This document shows positions 19,528 to 31,000 of a DNA stretch of 56,885 nt, one piece after another. Source of the stretch: Fragilaria crotonensis (lineage: Eukaryota; Bacillariophyta; Fragilariophyceae; Fragilariales; Fragilariaceae); NCBI GenBank assembly GCA_022925895.1, contig JAKSYS010000397.1, positions 1-56,885 on the forward strand. Reading direction: 5' to 3'. Within the stretch, counting starts at the first letter, position 1, and every line of letters begins with the position of its first letter. The position numbers were made by a program, and so were the translations under genes. The notes under the pieces are model-generated. The model did no database searches. It was not told where the DNA came from and worked only from the letters and a program-made list of their open reading frames with translations.

Positions 19528-20269
19528 GGTGACTTTTCAAAAGCTGGCTAGTAGAAAGTGGGACAGTGACAAATCTCTGGACGCCCGTTGACTGGATGTT
19601 GAACAAAAGAAAGACAAGCCCATCTGCTCACAGACAGACGAGCAGGTAGATACAGACAAGATGACACACGTACCACCGACGCAAAATGACGAATGACCCG
19701 AATTTCATGAGGTCGTTTCATAATTAGACTAGTAAATCACGTTGAACTGCAGAACTGGTAAATGGGTGACGTCTGCGATGTGAGCGTTGAAGTATGCCAA
19801 TTAAACATTGAGAACACTCCGAACTGTTGGTAGACCTTCGGTATACTAATAATCATCAAGAACCACTGATTCTACGTGTATCATACTTGAAAAAATTATT
19901 ACAGCAGTCCAACTTATCTTTTATAGTACTACTCGCTCTACCTCTGCCTACGTGATACTGGGAGTATCGTAGCTTGTGCGTATAAAAGTACCTGGTAATC
20001 TGGCCTCTGGTACACGTTTGCGTTGGTGCACACGTTTGAGAGATTTCTCGGTTTTTTCTCGTTGTTGCTCGCGTGGTTGATGTGCTCTATGGCTCAATCC
20101 CACTTAAGTGCTCTTCCACGTTCACTCTTCTGCTCCCTCATTCTTGTGCAACGAGACTGATCATCGCGGGCTCCCACTCACAATTCCAAGACACCAGGCA
20201 TTACTTAAGTAATCGTATCAGAATCCATTGATATCCCAAGGACAACACTCTTTCGACCAAATACAAACC
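19528..20269. other. divergent promoter region
   Basis: 742 bp between the minus-strand UPF3-like gene and the plus-strand amidotransferase. No ORF is supported; pyrimidine-rich DNA precedes the amidotransferase start. Confidence 0.5.
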
Positions 20270-21320
20270 ATGTGTCAATTACTGGGGATGAACTGCGCAA
20301 CTCCTACCGACTTCTCCTTCTCGTTCCGAGGTTTCTGTCAACGTGGAGGGACCACAGACATTCATTCACATGGATGGGGCTTGGCGATTTACGAGGGGCG
20401 AGGGTTAAGAACATTTCTTGACACGGAGCCAGCATCGACGTCCCCAGTCGCTGAGTTGGTGTCAGTGTACCCGATCAAGACCTACAACATGATGGCCCAT
20501 GTCCGATACGCGACGCAAGGCGAAGTGTCGTTAGAGAATGTGCATCCATTTTCGAGAGAATTGGTACGTTCCTAAATTCACTATAGCCCTGGGCTGATGC
20601 GCTACCTAAAGTTGACATGTGTTCTCATCCATCTTATTTTCCAGTGTCTCTGTAGTGGGGCATTCATTGGACCTTCTGTCACAATGGCGAAGTTCCTAAA
20701 TTCTCCAGTGATATGAACCAGCACCCTCTGCTCGGAAATACTCAACCATCGGATGTATCTTACAATCCTGTCGGCGACACTGATTCTGAAGCCGTTTCTG
20801 TGCTATTCTCAACAGTTTAAAAGCTGAGTTTAAGGACCTGCCTACTCTTCCCGTCTTGCACAAATTCATCAAGAAAGTGTGCGACGAAATTGTCGCAGGG
20901 CATGACAGCGACACAATTTTCAACTTTCTGCTGGGATGCGGTCAATATACGTTGTTTGCCTACAGCTGGCCTGGACGACGTCCAGGCTCAAAAGTCTGGA
21001 ATGGACTGTGGTATATTATTCGCGAGCCGCCATTCTCTACTGCACAATTGGTTGATTGCGACTACAGTATTGATTTTGCACAAGTCACAAACCCAGGAGA
21101 TCGAGTGGCTGTCATTGCTACAAAACCATTAACGAGCGAAGAAGGCTGGAGGGAATTCCAACGCGGCGAACTTCTCATGTTTGATCACGGCTTGCCTTAC
21201 TCAGATCCTGAAATGTGTGCTAATGTCGAACGACAAGGGCGTGGGTTGCAGAGCAAGACCTTTCGTAAAATGGGGCTGCTGGCCAGTTGCAATATATCGG
21301 CACCTACATTTGCTACCTAA
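20270..21320 (+). CDS. class II glutamine amidotransferase, YafJ-like (intron plus frameshift)
   Basis: Start set at 20270 so that Cys2 (MCQLLGMN) becomes the N-terminal nucleophile of class II amidotransferases after Met removal. Exon 1 has RGGTTDIHSHGWGLAIYEGR, MMAHVRYATQGEVSLENVHP and FSREL. Intron 20564-20655 (92 nt, GTACGT...CTGTAG) joins this to WGIHWTFCHNGEVPKF, the glutaminase His-Asn-Gly block, then HPLLGNTQPSDVSYNPVGDT and DSEAV. A base is missing in the T-run at 20795-20797; the rest is in another frame (CAILNSLKAEFKDLPTLP to SAPTFAT). The fold hydrolyses glutamine to give ammonia; no partner domain is present, as in YafJ/DUF-type proteins whose substrate is unknown. About 290 residues overall. 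Confidence 0.88.
20564..20655 (+). other. spliceosomal intron in the amidotransferase gene
   Basis: GTACGT donor and TGTCTCTGTAG acceptor. An earlier TTTTCCAG at 20644 is an alternative acceptor, but only the later one puts WGIHWTFCHNGE in frame. Confidence 0.75.
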
Positions 21321-21965
21321 CGACGCTGGGGTCTGTGACTTGCAGGATGAATCATTCTCAGTTGTTTTGCGGTTGTTATTGTAATTGCGCGGTAGAAAAA
21401 CACTAGATCTGTTTAATTTATAGCGGAACCATTGTTAACGATGCTTACAGCTATTAGGCGAGGCCTCTTTTAACCTGGTTGAGCTCGCGCCATTGGCAAT
21501 GGCTTCAACCAAACCAAGTATCAAATTCCTACTGCTGTTGTAAAAACCGATTCACAGACCAGGGTGGAACGTGTACGCGTCCCGGCTTATAATTGAAATC
21601 GTGTTTTGGCTACCATGTCATTCTCGGGCTGGAATAGTTCATTTCCACGGTATACTTCGCCGAGTCACGCTGAATCCCTCCACGAGGGAAAGATTCAATG
21701 CGGACGAGCTCCTCGGCAAAGCCGCGCTTTCAGCGGTTGAGATGGTACGCATGTTACGCGAGTCAATCTAGGGAAATTGAAATGCTAGCTATTGTGACAA
21801 ACTAGGCCAAAGTCTCAGGTATAAAGGCATTTGCGCCAAAGTCTAGAATATTGAGCTGTTAGTCTTGGTTACGTGCATTATATCAGTGGCGGGATTATGC
21901 TTCCCGTCGCGTAGTGTGGCGTCCTTTCTAAGACATGATTCCTTCCGATGGCACAAGAGGAACTT
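21321..21965. other. intergenic, no gene recognised
   Basis: Convergent gene ends. A 66-codon plus ORF at 21571 (ending RFNADELLGKAALSAVEMVR) has some protein-like text but no start context or family, so it is left uncalled. Confidence 0.45.
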
Positions 21966-23435
21966 TCATTTTGTAAACCGAGATGCCTTTCTCTTGTTCA
22001 TCCGATACAGAGCCACACTCAGTAAGAAAAATATCACCGAGGCAATGAGTAAACCGCGTGAAGCGGTGCTGGTGGTAGGTTGGCTCGCCATTGAAAACAC
22101 CGTGGTCAAGCCAGCACTGGATCCCCGATAGCCTCCGTAGCCGTAGGTCACCCCCAGTACTTCCACTTGAACGATAGTGCCTTGTTGATGAGCAATCGTA
22201 ATGTCGCGAAAGTCAGCAGGGATCATCTCTGTCTTGGTTCTGAATTTCATACACTGGTTCACGTCCGTGTATCCAGCGTCATCGACACAATCAAAGGATT
22301 GGCCGTCCTCGTCTTCGCCTCCACCTTCTCGACCTTCCTTGAGATCAGAATTGAATCCAAGGTCATATGCCTTGCAAGGTTGGCAAACCTTGAACGCGTC
22401 AAAGGCATTGTTCCACTTAGTAAGATCCTCTTCCAAACTGTATACGGTACCCCACTCACTGTCGCTTTCCGAGCTCGACACGTACTTTCCTAAAACGTCT
22501 TCAACAGACATGTTGCCGGTGTAATCCAAGGAGCAACGACTATCTGTGTAGAGCCCAAGCCCTATGCGTCCTTCCACCATTGGTTTTGTTTCATAGTACA
22601 GGGTATTACCCCTTTCATCCAGCTGGCCGGTGCTGGTACAATCACATGGCCAGAGATGTCGATCGGTTTGCATGTAGCTGTATTCCTCATCTGACCATAT
22701 GCAGACACCAGCATGCTTAAAAAGCTGTTCCATCCACTCGTGATAATTGGGTTCTTTGAAGAACCCCAACAAAGTAAATGACGTGCTCTTCAAGTGACAA
22801 TCCATTTTCGCGCATCGGCCGTCTTTCGCCTTGCACGAACTGGAATCCCACTTGTTGTTAATGCGATCATAGAACTGGTATTCTCCGATGCCGCCGCCAG
22901 AATAGTTCAAATCAATGTAGGCTGCCCACATGAGGTACCTTTGGCATGCTGGTTCATCTTCACTGTCCTGTTCTTGGTCATTCTCTTGATCATCGCCTCC
23001 CTTGTGATTGTTACGAGGCGCATTACAATCGATGAAGAAACCCAAGAGTCGCCATGCTTGAGAATAGTCATCATAGTAAGTTTCAGTGCCATCGATGAAT
23101 TGCTTCTCATATTCACTGGCACTGCCCTTCAAAAGTCTGTCCAGGGCAATTTTAACTGCAGGGTTCGTATCCACTTCAGCCGATGCCTGAAACTCCATTC
23201 CAGGGTAGAGCGACATCCATTCCTTGCCTGTGTCTGGTACGTCTCCTCTCATCATGTAGCCAGGCACAGCCAAGCTCTTGTCGCTAACTCCATCGACGAT
23301 GCGGAAAATAAAATTAATAGATTCGTTGTAATCATGCAGGAAGCCACCATGTTTAGAGGCATGCACCTTGACCCAGAAATGTGAAAGTGGTTGCTTGCGC
23401 AGATGGCAAATAATCTCACTGAGGAATTTGATCAT
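21966..23435 (-). CDS. large secreted/type I membrane protein, diatom-type, unknown function
   Basis: About 489 residues from the ATG at 23435. A long Cys-rich ectodomain carries CQRYLMWAAYIDLNYSGGGI, EYQFYDRINNKWDSSSC, KMDCHLKSTSFTLLGFFKEP and WMEQLFKHAGVCIWSDEEYS. One C-terminal span (about 462-482, LLIASVIFFLLSVALY) is followed by a short basic tail (RMNKRKASRFTK). This domain order looks like a conserved protein group of diatoms, but I cannot name a function. No clear signal peptide is visible at the ORF start (MIKFLSEIICHLRKQP), so a first exon may lie upstream. It is divergent from another secreted single-span protein, which suggests a shared surface or wall role (inference). Confidence 0.7.
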   Translation of the reverse strand: MIKFLSEIICHLRKQPLSHFWVKVHASKHGGFLHDYNESINFIFRIVDGVSDKSLAVPGYMMRGDVPDTGKEWMSLYPGMEFQASAEVDTNPAVKIALDRLLKGSASEYEKQFIDGTETYYDDYSQAWRLLGFFIDCNAPRNNHKGGDDQENDQEQDSEDEPACQRYLMWAAYIDLNYSGGGIGEYQFYDRINNKWDSSSCKAKDGRCAKMDCHLKSTSFTLLGFFKEPNYHEWMEQLFKHAGVCIWSDEEYSYMQTDRHLWPCDCTSTGQLDERGNTLYYETKPMVEGRIGLGLYTDSRCSLDYTGNMSVEDVLGKYVSSSESDSEWGTVYSLEEDLTKWNNAFDAFKVCQPCKAYDLGFNSDLKEGREGGGEDEDGQSFDCVDDAGYTDVNQCMKFRTKTEMIPADFRDITIAHQQGTIVQVEVLGVTYGYGGYRGSSAGLTTVFSMASQPTTSTASRGLLIASVIFFLLSVALYRMNKRKASRFTK

Positions 23436-23954
23436 CGTTAACACGTTTTGTACCTACAAAACATTCTGCATTTCTCAGAAACAGAAGCTGACCAGCTTGC
23501 CACATGAATTCAAAGGTTGTATAAGTGTAAATAAAATATATGAAAGTTGAGTTATTGCTTGTATACATTGATGGATGCCCATTGGAATGTACCTGGGTCG
23601 ACTGTGATGGTGCACGTGTACTACTACTTGTACCTCGATTCCCGATTAGTATTCGATTTGACGGGAATGATCTTATAAGTCAAACTTATACTATGAACTA
23701 TGGGTCAAACTTATACTGATATGTGTACTCTAGTACTCGACAATAATTCAGCGTCCTTTTTCGATTGCGGGTAAACACAACTGTAATTAAGATAAGCCAT
23801 AATCGAAATTACTATCCCAAAATCACAGACATTTTCCCATAAGTAAAATCACGTCAAATTTTTTGCTCACCAAAAATCGGTTTCTCCAAGGAGTTTGCGT
23901 ATTCAGTACAACGATAGTCGTTTTGTGATACCTCTAGAGAGCTACTCGACGACG
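23436..23954. other. divergent promoter region of two secreted-protein genes
   Basis: 519 bp without a supported gene. The motif GTCAAACTTATACT occurs twice (about 23678-23691 and 23703-23718). Confidence 0.5.
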
Positions 23955-25445
23955 ATGCTTTCGATTAAGACTCTGCCGGTCGTTGCCACGATCCTTTGGT
24001 TGTCTGTGGCAGTCAAGGACAGTGACTACTACCCCCCTGGTGTTTCCAACCCGAATGTGAACCAGAAAATGTACTGGAAAGATGCTGTAAATGTTCTCCA
24101 AGACCTCGACCAATTCGAGAGTTTACACATCTTGTTTCACGGCTGTGTGTACGTGTCGTTCTTTTGTTCAACAGTCCCTTTCCTTGGAATCATTGTTTCT
24201 CACATTCTTTCTCAACATAACGTTTGGTGATGTGACAGATGGTCCAAATACGGTGGTCGTTACGGCAACAATCAAGATGACAACGGAGACCAAAACATAG
24301 ATGTCAACAACGGATGTGGTGGTGACGGAGGAGAGTATTTTTGGTACTTGGGACAAACTCAATGCTTTCGCGCCAATGTAGCATATTCGTTGTACGGCGT
24401 TCTCAAGGGGGCATCACATTCAGGAAATTTTTGTCAGAAGAGCACATACATCAATTCATTCTTTACCACCTACGGCATTGAGAGCTTTGGTGGACCCCTG
24501 GGTCTCGACATCGACACGGCCAACTCATATTGCACCACCCAGGAGCCTGAGAATGGGCAAAACGAGTATTATGTCGACGAAATTGACGATGACTATCTTA
24601 GCAGTAACGCGGAATTCATCAACTACCAAGCGTACACATCATTCGGAACGGGGTGTTCCGCCGGCAAATTTGTCACCGACAAATACTCTGGTGCCTTCTG
24701 CCGTGGTGATTTGTACATTGAGACTCTTGACACGCTGGATTCGTTTAACTCGGCGATTGAGTCCCTCGGATGCACTCAAATATATTCAAGGTCAAACAGC
24801 GGTGGCAGAGAATTAGAAGATAACGACTACGATTTTGCAGACCAAGCGGCCGTCAGCGTTCTGTCCTTTTCAACTGCATGTGATATTCGTCAATATCCGC
24901 AAGAATGTCCAGATCCGTACGGGAAAAAAGTCGAGTATGCTTCGAATATGGAACGCTCGCTCTCTGGCATTGCCATGACTTCACGAAGTCCCATGCACAC
25001 AGTGACGAATTTCTGTGCCTTCCTCTTTGTCATGTTTGGGTTGCTATTCGTTGCTATGGCGTACAATGTTCACAGCAAGGCTGCTCGCAAGTCAAAGACG
25101 CGAGGATCAAACGCAATTTAAGAAGAATCAAGAAGCACGGGGTGGCAACCCACAAGAGGCTGTTCCTCCTCCTTCGCCTCCTCGGGAAGTGGCGCATCTA
25201 TCGAATCGTCGGAGGCCAACGATTCTTGGAACGTGTCAGCGACTATTTCACAAACCGCGGCGATGCTAAGGGAGAAGATACGGTTCTTCACCGAGGGCGA
25301 AACCGCGAACCCTGTGACACCGAACGATGACGGTTCAGCCCCTTCTGGCGGTCAAGTAGAGGTGCCACCGCCACCGCAGAAACTGGAGGCAAAGAGAAGC
25401 CGATTGCATTCCTTTTCTCGCAGATTGTTTGGCAGGAAACAATAG
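23955..25445 (+). CDS. secreted single-span membrane protein, diatom-type, unknown function (2 exons)
   Basis: Starts at the ATG at 23955 with a signal peptide (MLSIKTLPVVATILWLSVAV). Intron 24149-24238 (90 nt, GTACGT...TGTGACAG) contains a stop and joins FHGCV to WSKYGGRYGNNQDD. The ectodomain holds NNGCGGDGGEYFWYLGQTQC, FRANVAYSLYGVLKG, TYGIESFGGPLGLDI and many cysteines. A single span (NFCAFLFVMFGLLFVAMAYN) comes near the end. The frame stops at 25121, but the DNA stays protein-like to 25445 in two frames (QTQFKKNQEARGGNPQEAVP, then ANDSWNVSATISQTAAMLRE to FSRRLFGRKQ). The cytoplasmic tail therefore probably continues through a compensating pair of frameshifts. Function unknown; it lies divergent to the other secreted protein. 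Confidence 0.7.
24149..24238 (+). other. spliceosomal intron in the secreted-protein gene
   Basis: GTACGT donor and TGTGACAG acceptor, 90 nt with an in-frame TGA. Splicing gives the continuous text HGCVWSKYGG. Confidence 0.8.
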
Positions 25446-25804
25446 TAGTCTAGATGACACGCAGTGAAGCAGTACTTGGTTTAAAAGAGTTGTTTAAGGT
25501 GTCGTAGCATGTTAAACGCAGCTGTTCAGCTTTATTCGGAGCTAACTCCATTCGATGGCCGACCCTTTCTTAATGTGAGTATTCAAGAGTACAAGTACTC
25601 CGGTTAGAAGAGAGTCAATCGGTAGTAGTTTATGGTGTACGTAGTATGAACAAAGATTTTTAGTACTATCTATCATAGAGTATGATACACCTATAAGCTA
25701 CACCTGTAGTATCGTTACTCGATCAATTCCCTTACTGCAGGAGCTATGCGTGTATTGTAGTTTCAGGCTGTGTTTTTTTTGTCATCATTCAACCATTATC
25801 AACC
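25446..25804. other. intergenic, promoter of the cyclophilin gene
   Basis: 359 bp with no coding signal. The next ATG sits in a good start context (ACCATGG). Confidence 0.5.
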
Positions 25805-27424
25805 ATGGTGAAACGCCAAAAGGAAAAACAGTATCAGTCAGCCACTGAACACAAAGCGAACTCTCATTTGAGGGCAGGTGGCAAGAGTGGCGCTGGGAAT
25901 GGCCCAGAACGACGATTACCCTTTCACTGCTGTGCCTTGACGTTGACCCCTTACCAGCACCCTGTTTGCACCTCGAACGGAATCGTCTTTGAGAACACAG
26001 CTCTTCTTCCTTTCTTGTTGACCCATAAGAAAGATCCAGTCACTGGTGAGCCGCGAACAACGAGAGATGTTATCACACTTAACATGGACAAGGACGAGGA
26101 AGGACAGTGGCAGTGCCCTATCCTAACCAAACCCTTTATTGATCACACCAAGATAGTCGCCATTCGGCATGGGAATGAGGCCAATGTGTATTCATGGCAA
26201 GCTTATCATGAACTGAATCTTAAAACGAAGAATATGGAGGATTTGATTTCTGGCGAGAAATTCACGAAAGCGGATGTCATGATCCTCAATGATCCCGATG
26301 ATCTTGAGTTAAACAAAGCGAGAGATATCAATAACTTTCACCACGTATTACATGCTCGGTCGCTAGAGGATTCGAGACCGGGCACGAACGTGCAGCGATC
26401 TGTAACGGCAACACGTGTTATGGAGAAACTTGCGGCCTACAAGCGGAGTGTCGCTCTGGCAAGTAATGGTGGTGGAGACTCCAAGAAACCGAGGATAACA
26501 AGTGAAATGGTGACCGGAGCAAAGATGACCTCGGGTATGACTTCCGGATCGTTGACAAGCTCTTCGATGAATATCTCCAGCACGAGCGAGTCTCGTGAAG
26601 CCACCCAGGAAGAGATTCTGCAGGCTCAGTTCGCGGTTATGAAGAAACGGAAGCGGAAGGGCTACGCGACACTGCACACCAACATGGGTGACATTGGCTT
26701 GGAGCTACACTGTGACATTGCTCCAAGAACATGCACCAACTTCTTGGGGCTTGCCGAATCGGGAATATACAATGGATCTAACTTTCATAGACTTATTCCT
26801 AGTTTCATGATTCAAGGCGGTAAAGGTGATCCAGACGATTCCTTATGGGGTGGTCCATTCAATGACGAATTTGATGATCGTCTCAAACACGACGACGAAG
26901 GGATCATGTCCATGGCTAATTCAGGTCCCAGAACAAATAAGCGGCAATTTTTTCTTACGTTCGCACCAGCGCCGCACCTGGACCGCAAGCATAGCATATT
27001 TGGGCGAGTAATACAAGGGAAAAATGTGTTGAGGGAAATGAAGAAAGTACCGACCGCCAAGAAAGATCGTCCAGTTCATGATATCACGATTACTGGGATC
27101 ACTGTGCTTGTGAACCCAGCAAAAGAAGCAGAAGAGTTGGAGCGCGAGAGAATAGAAAAGTTGATCAGCCAGCAAGCCAGCCATGTACAGTCGCGGGATG
27201 CGTCGGCATTGGGGAAAAACGCTAGCCAAGCCAAGCCAGAAACGTTGCCCATTGCCAGCTCATTGCGTGAAAGTGGTGCCCCAGCCATTGGCAAGTATCT
27301 GTCACAACGACTCACACCGTCTGCTGCAACTGCTAGTACCGAAGTCGAAGGTCTTGTGGAAAAGGCCAGCCGGTTGCCACCGCCGCCCAAGAAGAGTACT
27401 TTCGGTGACTTCAGCGGTTGGTGA
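25805..27424 (+). CDS. PPIL2: PPIL2/CYC60-type U-box plus cyclophilin, spliceosomal
   Basis: 539 residues, intact. The N-terminal half has the split U-box pair typical of PPIL2: FHCCALTLTPYQHPVCTSNG with VFENTALLPFLLTHKKDPVT, then WQCPILTKPFIDHTKIVAI and the following SGEKFTKADVMILNDP. The cyclophilin domain (about 278-440) has TNMGDIGLELHCDIAPRTC, NFHRLIPSFMIQGG with the catalytic Arg, MANSGPRTNKRQFFLTF and HSIFGRVIQG. The Trp that binds cyclosporin in CypA is His/Leu here (PHLDRKH), as is common in nuclear cyclophilins. The tail is disordered and ends PPPPKKSTFGDFSGW. PPIL2 is a spliceosome component with peptidyl-prolyl isomerase fold and ubiquitin-ligase-type U-box. Confidence 0.95.
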   Translation: MVKRQKEKQYQSATEHKANSHLRAGGKSGAGNGPERRLPFHCCALTLTPYQHPVCTSNGIVFENTALLPFLLTHKKDPVTGEPRTTRDVITLNMDKDEEGQWQCPILTKPFIDHTKIVAIRHGNEANVYSWQAYHELNLKTKNMEDLISGEKFTKADVMILNDPDDLELNKARDINNFHHVLHARSLEDSRPGTNVQRSVTATRVMEKLAAYKRSVALASNGGGDSKKPRITSEMVTGAKMTSGMTSGSLTSSSMNISSTSESREATQEEILQAQFAVMKKRKRKGYATLHTNMGDIGLELHCDIAPRTCTNFLGLAESGIYNGSNFHRLIPSFMIQGGKGDPDDSLWGGPFNDEFDDRLKHDDEGIMSMANSGPRTNKRQFFLTFAPAPHLDRKHSIFGRVIQGKNVLREMKKVPTAKKDRPVHDITITGITVLVNPAKEAEELERERIEKLISQQASHVQSRDASALGKNASQAKPETLPIASSLRESGAPAIGKYLSQRLTPSAATASTEVEGLVEKASRLPPPPKKSTFGDFSGW

Positions 27425-28014
27425 TACCCATGTCCCTTCTAATCCCAGTACTTGTATCTTGTTTAAGACGTGACGCCTTTCTCCAGGCAACCCAAGGGGA
27501 GGGGCGCTAGAACTTCGGTTGTTTCCTAAAGATAGCGACAGTCCCCATTCGACGTCGGAACTTTTACAATGATCGGAGCCGTGACCTAATCCTAGCAAAA
27601 AAAAATGAGAACACAAATTGATAGGCATGTTAAAGCCTGCTGAGTTGGAATAGGGTCAAGCACGACGAAGAAAGGAAGAGTTAATCTGAACTCCAGTAAC
27701 TCAGAGGTATGAGAAGCGTACGGAGTGAACGAGCGCATGACACACTGGCCGTGACTTACAAGTAGCAACTAACAAATGACAATACCAACTGACAGATATG
27801 CTCAAACCTGCGAGTCGGAATATGGTCGAACGAGGAAGGAAGGTTTAACGTGTAACTCAGAGGTCAGAGCAGCTTACAGAGTAAAGGAGAGGTAAGGGAT
27901 AACACACTTGCCATGCGCGTCTGGTTAGTACCAATATCCACTTGAATGAGTTACTACCTTAAAGTGGAAGACTGTAACAGCAAAATAGTCGGAGTTTTGC
28001 ACATAAATTCATGA
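27425..28014. other. intergenic with a diverged tandem duplication
   Basis: Convergent gene ends. It contains two diverged copies of a unit of about 165 bp (see the repeat entry); no gene is recognised. Confidence 0.55.
27628..27955. repeat. two diverged tandem copies of a ~165 bp unit
   Basis: Copy 1 (from about 27628) and copy 2 (from about 27797) share ordered blocks: TTAAAGCCTGC/TCAAACCTGC, GAGTTGGAATAGGGTC/GAGTCGGAATATGGTC, GGAAG, GTAACTCAGAGGT, CGTACGGAGT/CTTACAGAGT, and ACACACTGGCC/ACACACTTGCC. Confidence 0.65.
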
Positions 28015-31000
28015 TTAAAGGTCGAAATGCTTCATAATGACACGACTGATTCTCGTTGTAACTTCCGCCCCGCCGTCCGCCTTGTTGGTCATGAAACCTA
28101 TCGAAAGGCCGCTGTCTGGGTGATGCAATCCAATCGAACCGCCGACACCAGCATGGCCAAACCCATGGTTACTCTTGTCGAAACTTACAAGTTGGTAGCC
28201 TAAACCAAGCGACACCCGGCGTTCCTCATCATCGGTGGCCATAACAGTGGCTCCCTGCAGCGCGCCGACAATCGTTTCAGTCGCGACCGGTGTGGAAACC
28301 ATCTCGATGGTGGCATTGTCCAGAACTTTGCCGCTTCGTCCGAGGTCATGATAGAAGTGGGCCAATCCCATAGCCGAAAATCGCCCACCAGCCGAAGGAA
28401 CATTGGCCTCTTGAGCAATTCCACAGTTCCAAATGCGAGAGTCCAGTAAAAACTCTTTGCCTCGAAATGCTTTCAAGACATCGCTGTTGACTGCTTGGGG
28501 AGTATCTTCTCCCATGGCTTGCGATTCGCGTTGTTGTTGAATCATGCGACTTGCTCGAATGTCGGCTGTCACAACTTGTGACATAGCGAGACCGCCGCTA
28601 CCACCGCAAGGACGAAAACCCAGACTAAGCGTCTCTTGTGATAATTTGGGTTCAAGAATCTTGGAGTAGACTTCTTCAAAGGTCACCACCTTCGCGTGCC
28701 TTTGGTGATAGGCACCACAAAGAGCACCGGCTACCAGCCACCCGAACGACATAAAGTGATACTCGCTGACATCGCCTGGCGCACGAGTTGGCAAAAGAGT
28801 GGCTTCGGGACTTTCCGGGTGGTACTCATACGCCGCAGCACATGTCTCGCAGGACGCCAGTGACTTGATTGTCATAGTATAAGGCATGGAGGTCCATAAT
28901 CCAGCTTGATGCATCAAAATATGACGCAGCGTGATCCTACGCTTCCACTCCCAACGTTGCTGAACCTCAGCTGGAGACAAATCCAGCGCAATCGCGACTT
29001 CGGGAGGAGGTTTCTCTGTGGGGCAAAAATTCGGCCAGACACGTTTGCAAACTGGTTCGTCGTAATCGAGATAACCCTCCTTGACCATCATGTGGGCGAT
29101 CGTTGCGGCAACTGCTTTTGTGCATGAGAACCCCAAAACCAATGAATTATTCTGCATGAGCGAGTGCCTTTTAAGGCCTCCTAATGTTCCAGCCGTGACG
29201 TTGGCAAGGTACTCTCCATTTTTGTCCAAGACACAAACTTGTGCACCATCCACCTTGTTTTCGTCTTGGAGTTCCTTAATGGTGGCCAGAAGCTTATCAT
29301 TAAGTGGCACATCCTTGATTTCAACGCGCACGGGGGGCTTTGAGGGAGATTGGCTGGATCTTGACGCCAAAAGGAGTCCGCGCTCGGCGTACGGCTTCAA
29401 GACGTCGAGATACGCCATCTCCACCGAGAGGCGAGAGCCAAGACCATGAACAAGCTCGTTCACCCGAACAAAGAAAAAGAACTCTCCAGGATATGCCTTC
29501 GAATCCATGGGAATCTTTTCTCCCTTCTTTCTTGCTTGCATTCGTTGTTGGTCTACTTTTATCTTCGCCTTTATGCGCTTACGAGACTTCGCTCCTTGAA
29601 CAACATCTCGCAAGAGGAACCTCATTCCCTCCATATCTTCAGCGACGTTTTCACGCTTCATCTTAAGCCCGACAGAGTCGAAGGCATCCAGAAGCATACC
29701 GAAGTCAAGAGTCGCAGCAGCTAGCGCCATTTGACAAAATGCCAAACGCTTGTCTGCGGGCATTCGCTTCGCCAGACCCCAATCCAGCAGCACCAAGGTG
29801 AAGCCTTCCTTGCTTACACTGGTTCCAGGTCTGAGGAAAACATTCCCTGGATGAGGATCTCCATTGAAAATTTCTGACACATACATCATCTGAGCAAATG
29901 TTTGGGACACAGCATCCATGACGGCATCGCGCGAAATTCCTTCGCGTTCCATCATCTCAAAATCGTCAACACGGCCTCCTTCACAAAATGACATGACTAA
30001 GAAGTTTCGACTGGTCAGATGCATAAATGGACGAGGGATCTCAACTTGAAAAGGTACCGGCTTTGGGATGGCATTCGTGATGTTAGTGTAGACTACATCG
30101 TTTTCCTGAAACATTGTGTCGATCGACTTTTTGGCGTCCAAAAGATTGTGAGCCTCGGAAACAAAGTCAAGTTCGTGCCTTGCCTCTTTCGCCCACTCAT
30201 TCATCAGAATTTCAAAGAATTCATATTCTTTATCCATCCACGCCACGATTCGAGCGATCACTTTTAGAGACCAGAAGTCGTCAGTCATCAGTGTGCTGGC
30301 ACTTGGATGTTGAACTTTTATAACAACCTTTTCCCCGGTCGCCTTTACACGAGCCACGTGCACTTGACCAATAGAAGCTGAAGCAAGAGGGACGGGATTA
30401 ATGTCCGTCAACTGATCAAGAACCTTTCGTGGTAGCTTAAAATCGTTCCAATCCGTCGGAGGCGCTTCATCTTGTAGACGCTTGAGCTCTCGCACATACG
30501 CAACCGGCATGAAATCAGCACGCGAGGATAGGTACTGAGCAGTCTTGGTCCACAGACCCTTCAAACGAAGGATCGAAACGTAAAGAAAACGAGCCGACAC
30601 TTCATAGTTGGCGTCCCAAATCGCATCCTCCGGACAGTCTTCGCCAAAGGCAGGCACATCTGACCGTTCCGGCGTCACGAATGTTTTTTCGCGCCATCGT
30701 GCCAAGCGCGTCCTCGCAATGACAATGAAGGCGATGGTAAAGACCTCAAATCGGCGGTGCGTGATGCCATATGTCATACGGTTGTACAAATAGGGATACG
30801 AGGCAAGGGAAAGTTTCAGGATCCACCATAGAAGTGGATGAAGAACTAGTTGCTGTTCCAACAACGGTGGAAGCATGTCAACCGTATAGATTACAAATCG
30901 TAGATAGAGATAAAGCGAGCAAACGGACATCCCCAAGGCTGTTACTCGCGCTGCGATGTCAAGCTGCTGTACCGATACAAGAATATTTTGAGCTTCCAAT

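Noticed and set aside
20696-20923. 75-codon minus ORF inside the amidotransferase
   Set aside because: The plus strand is clearly coding here across the frameshift.
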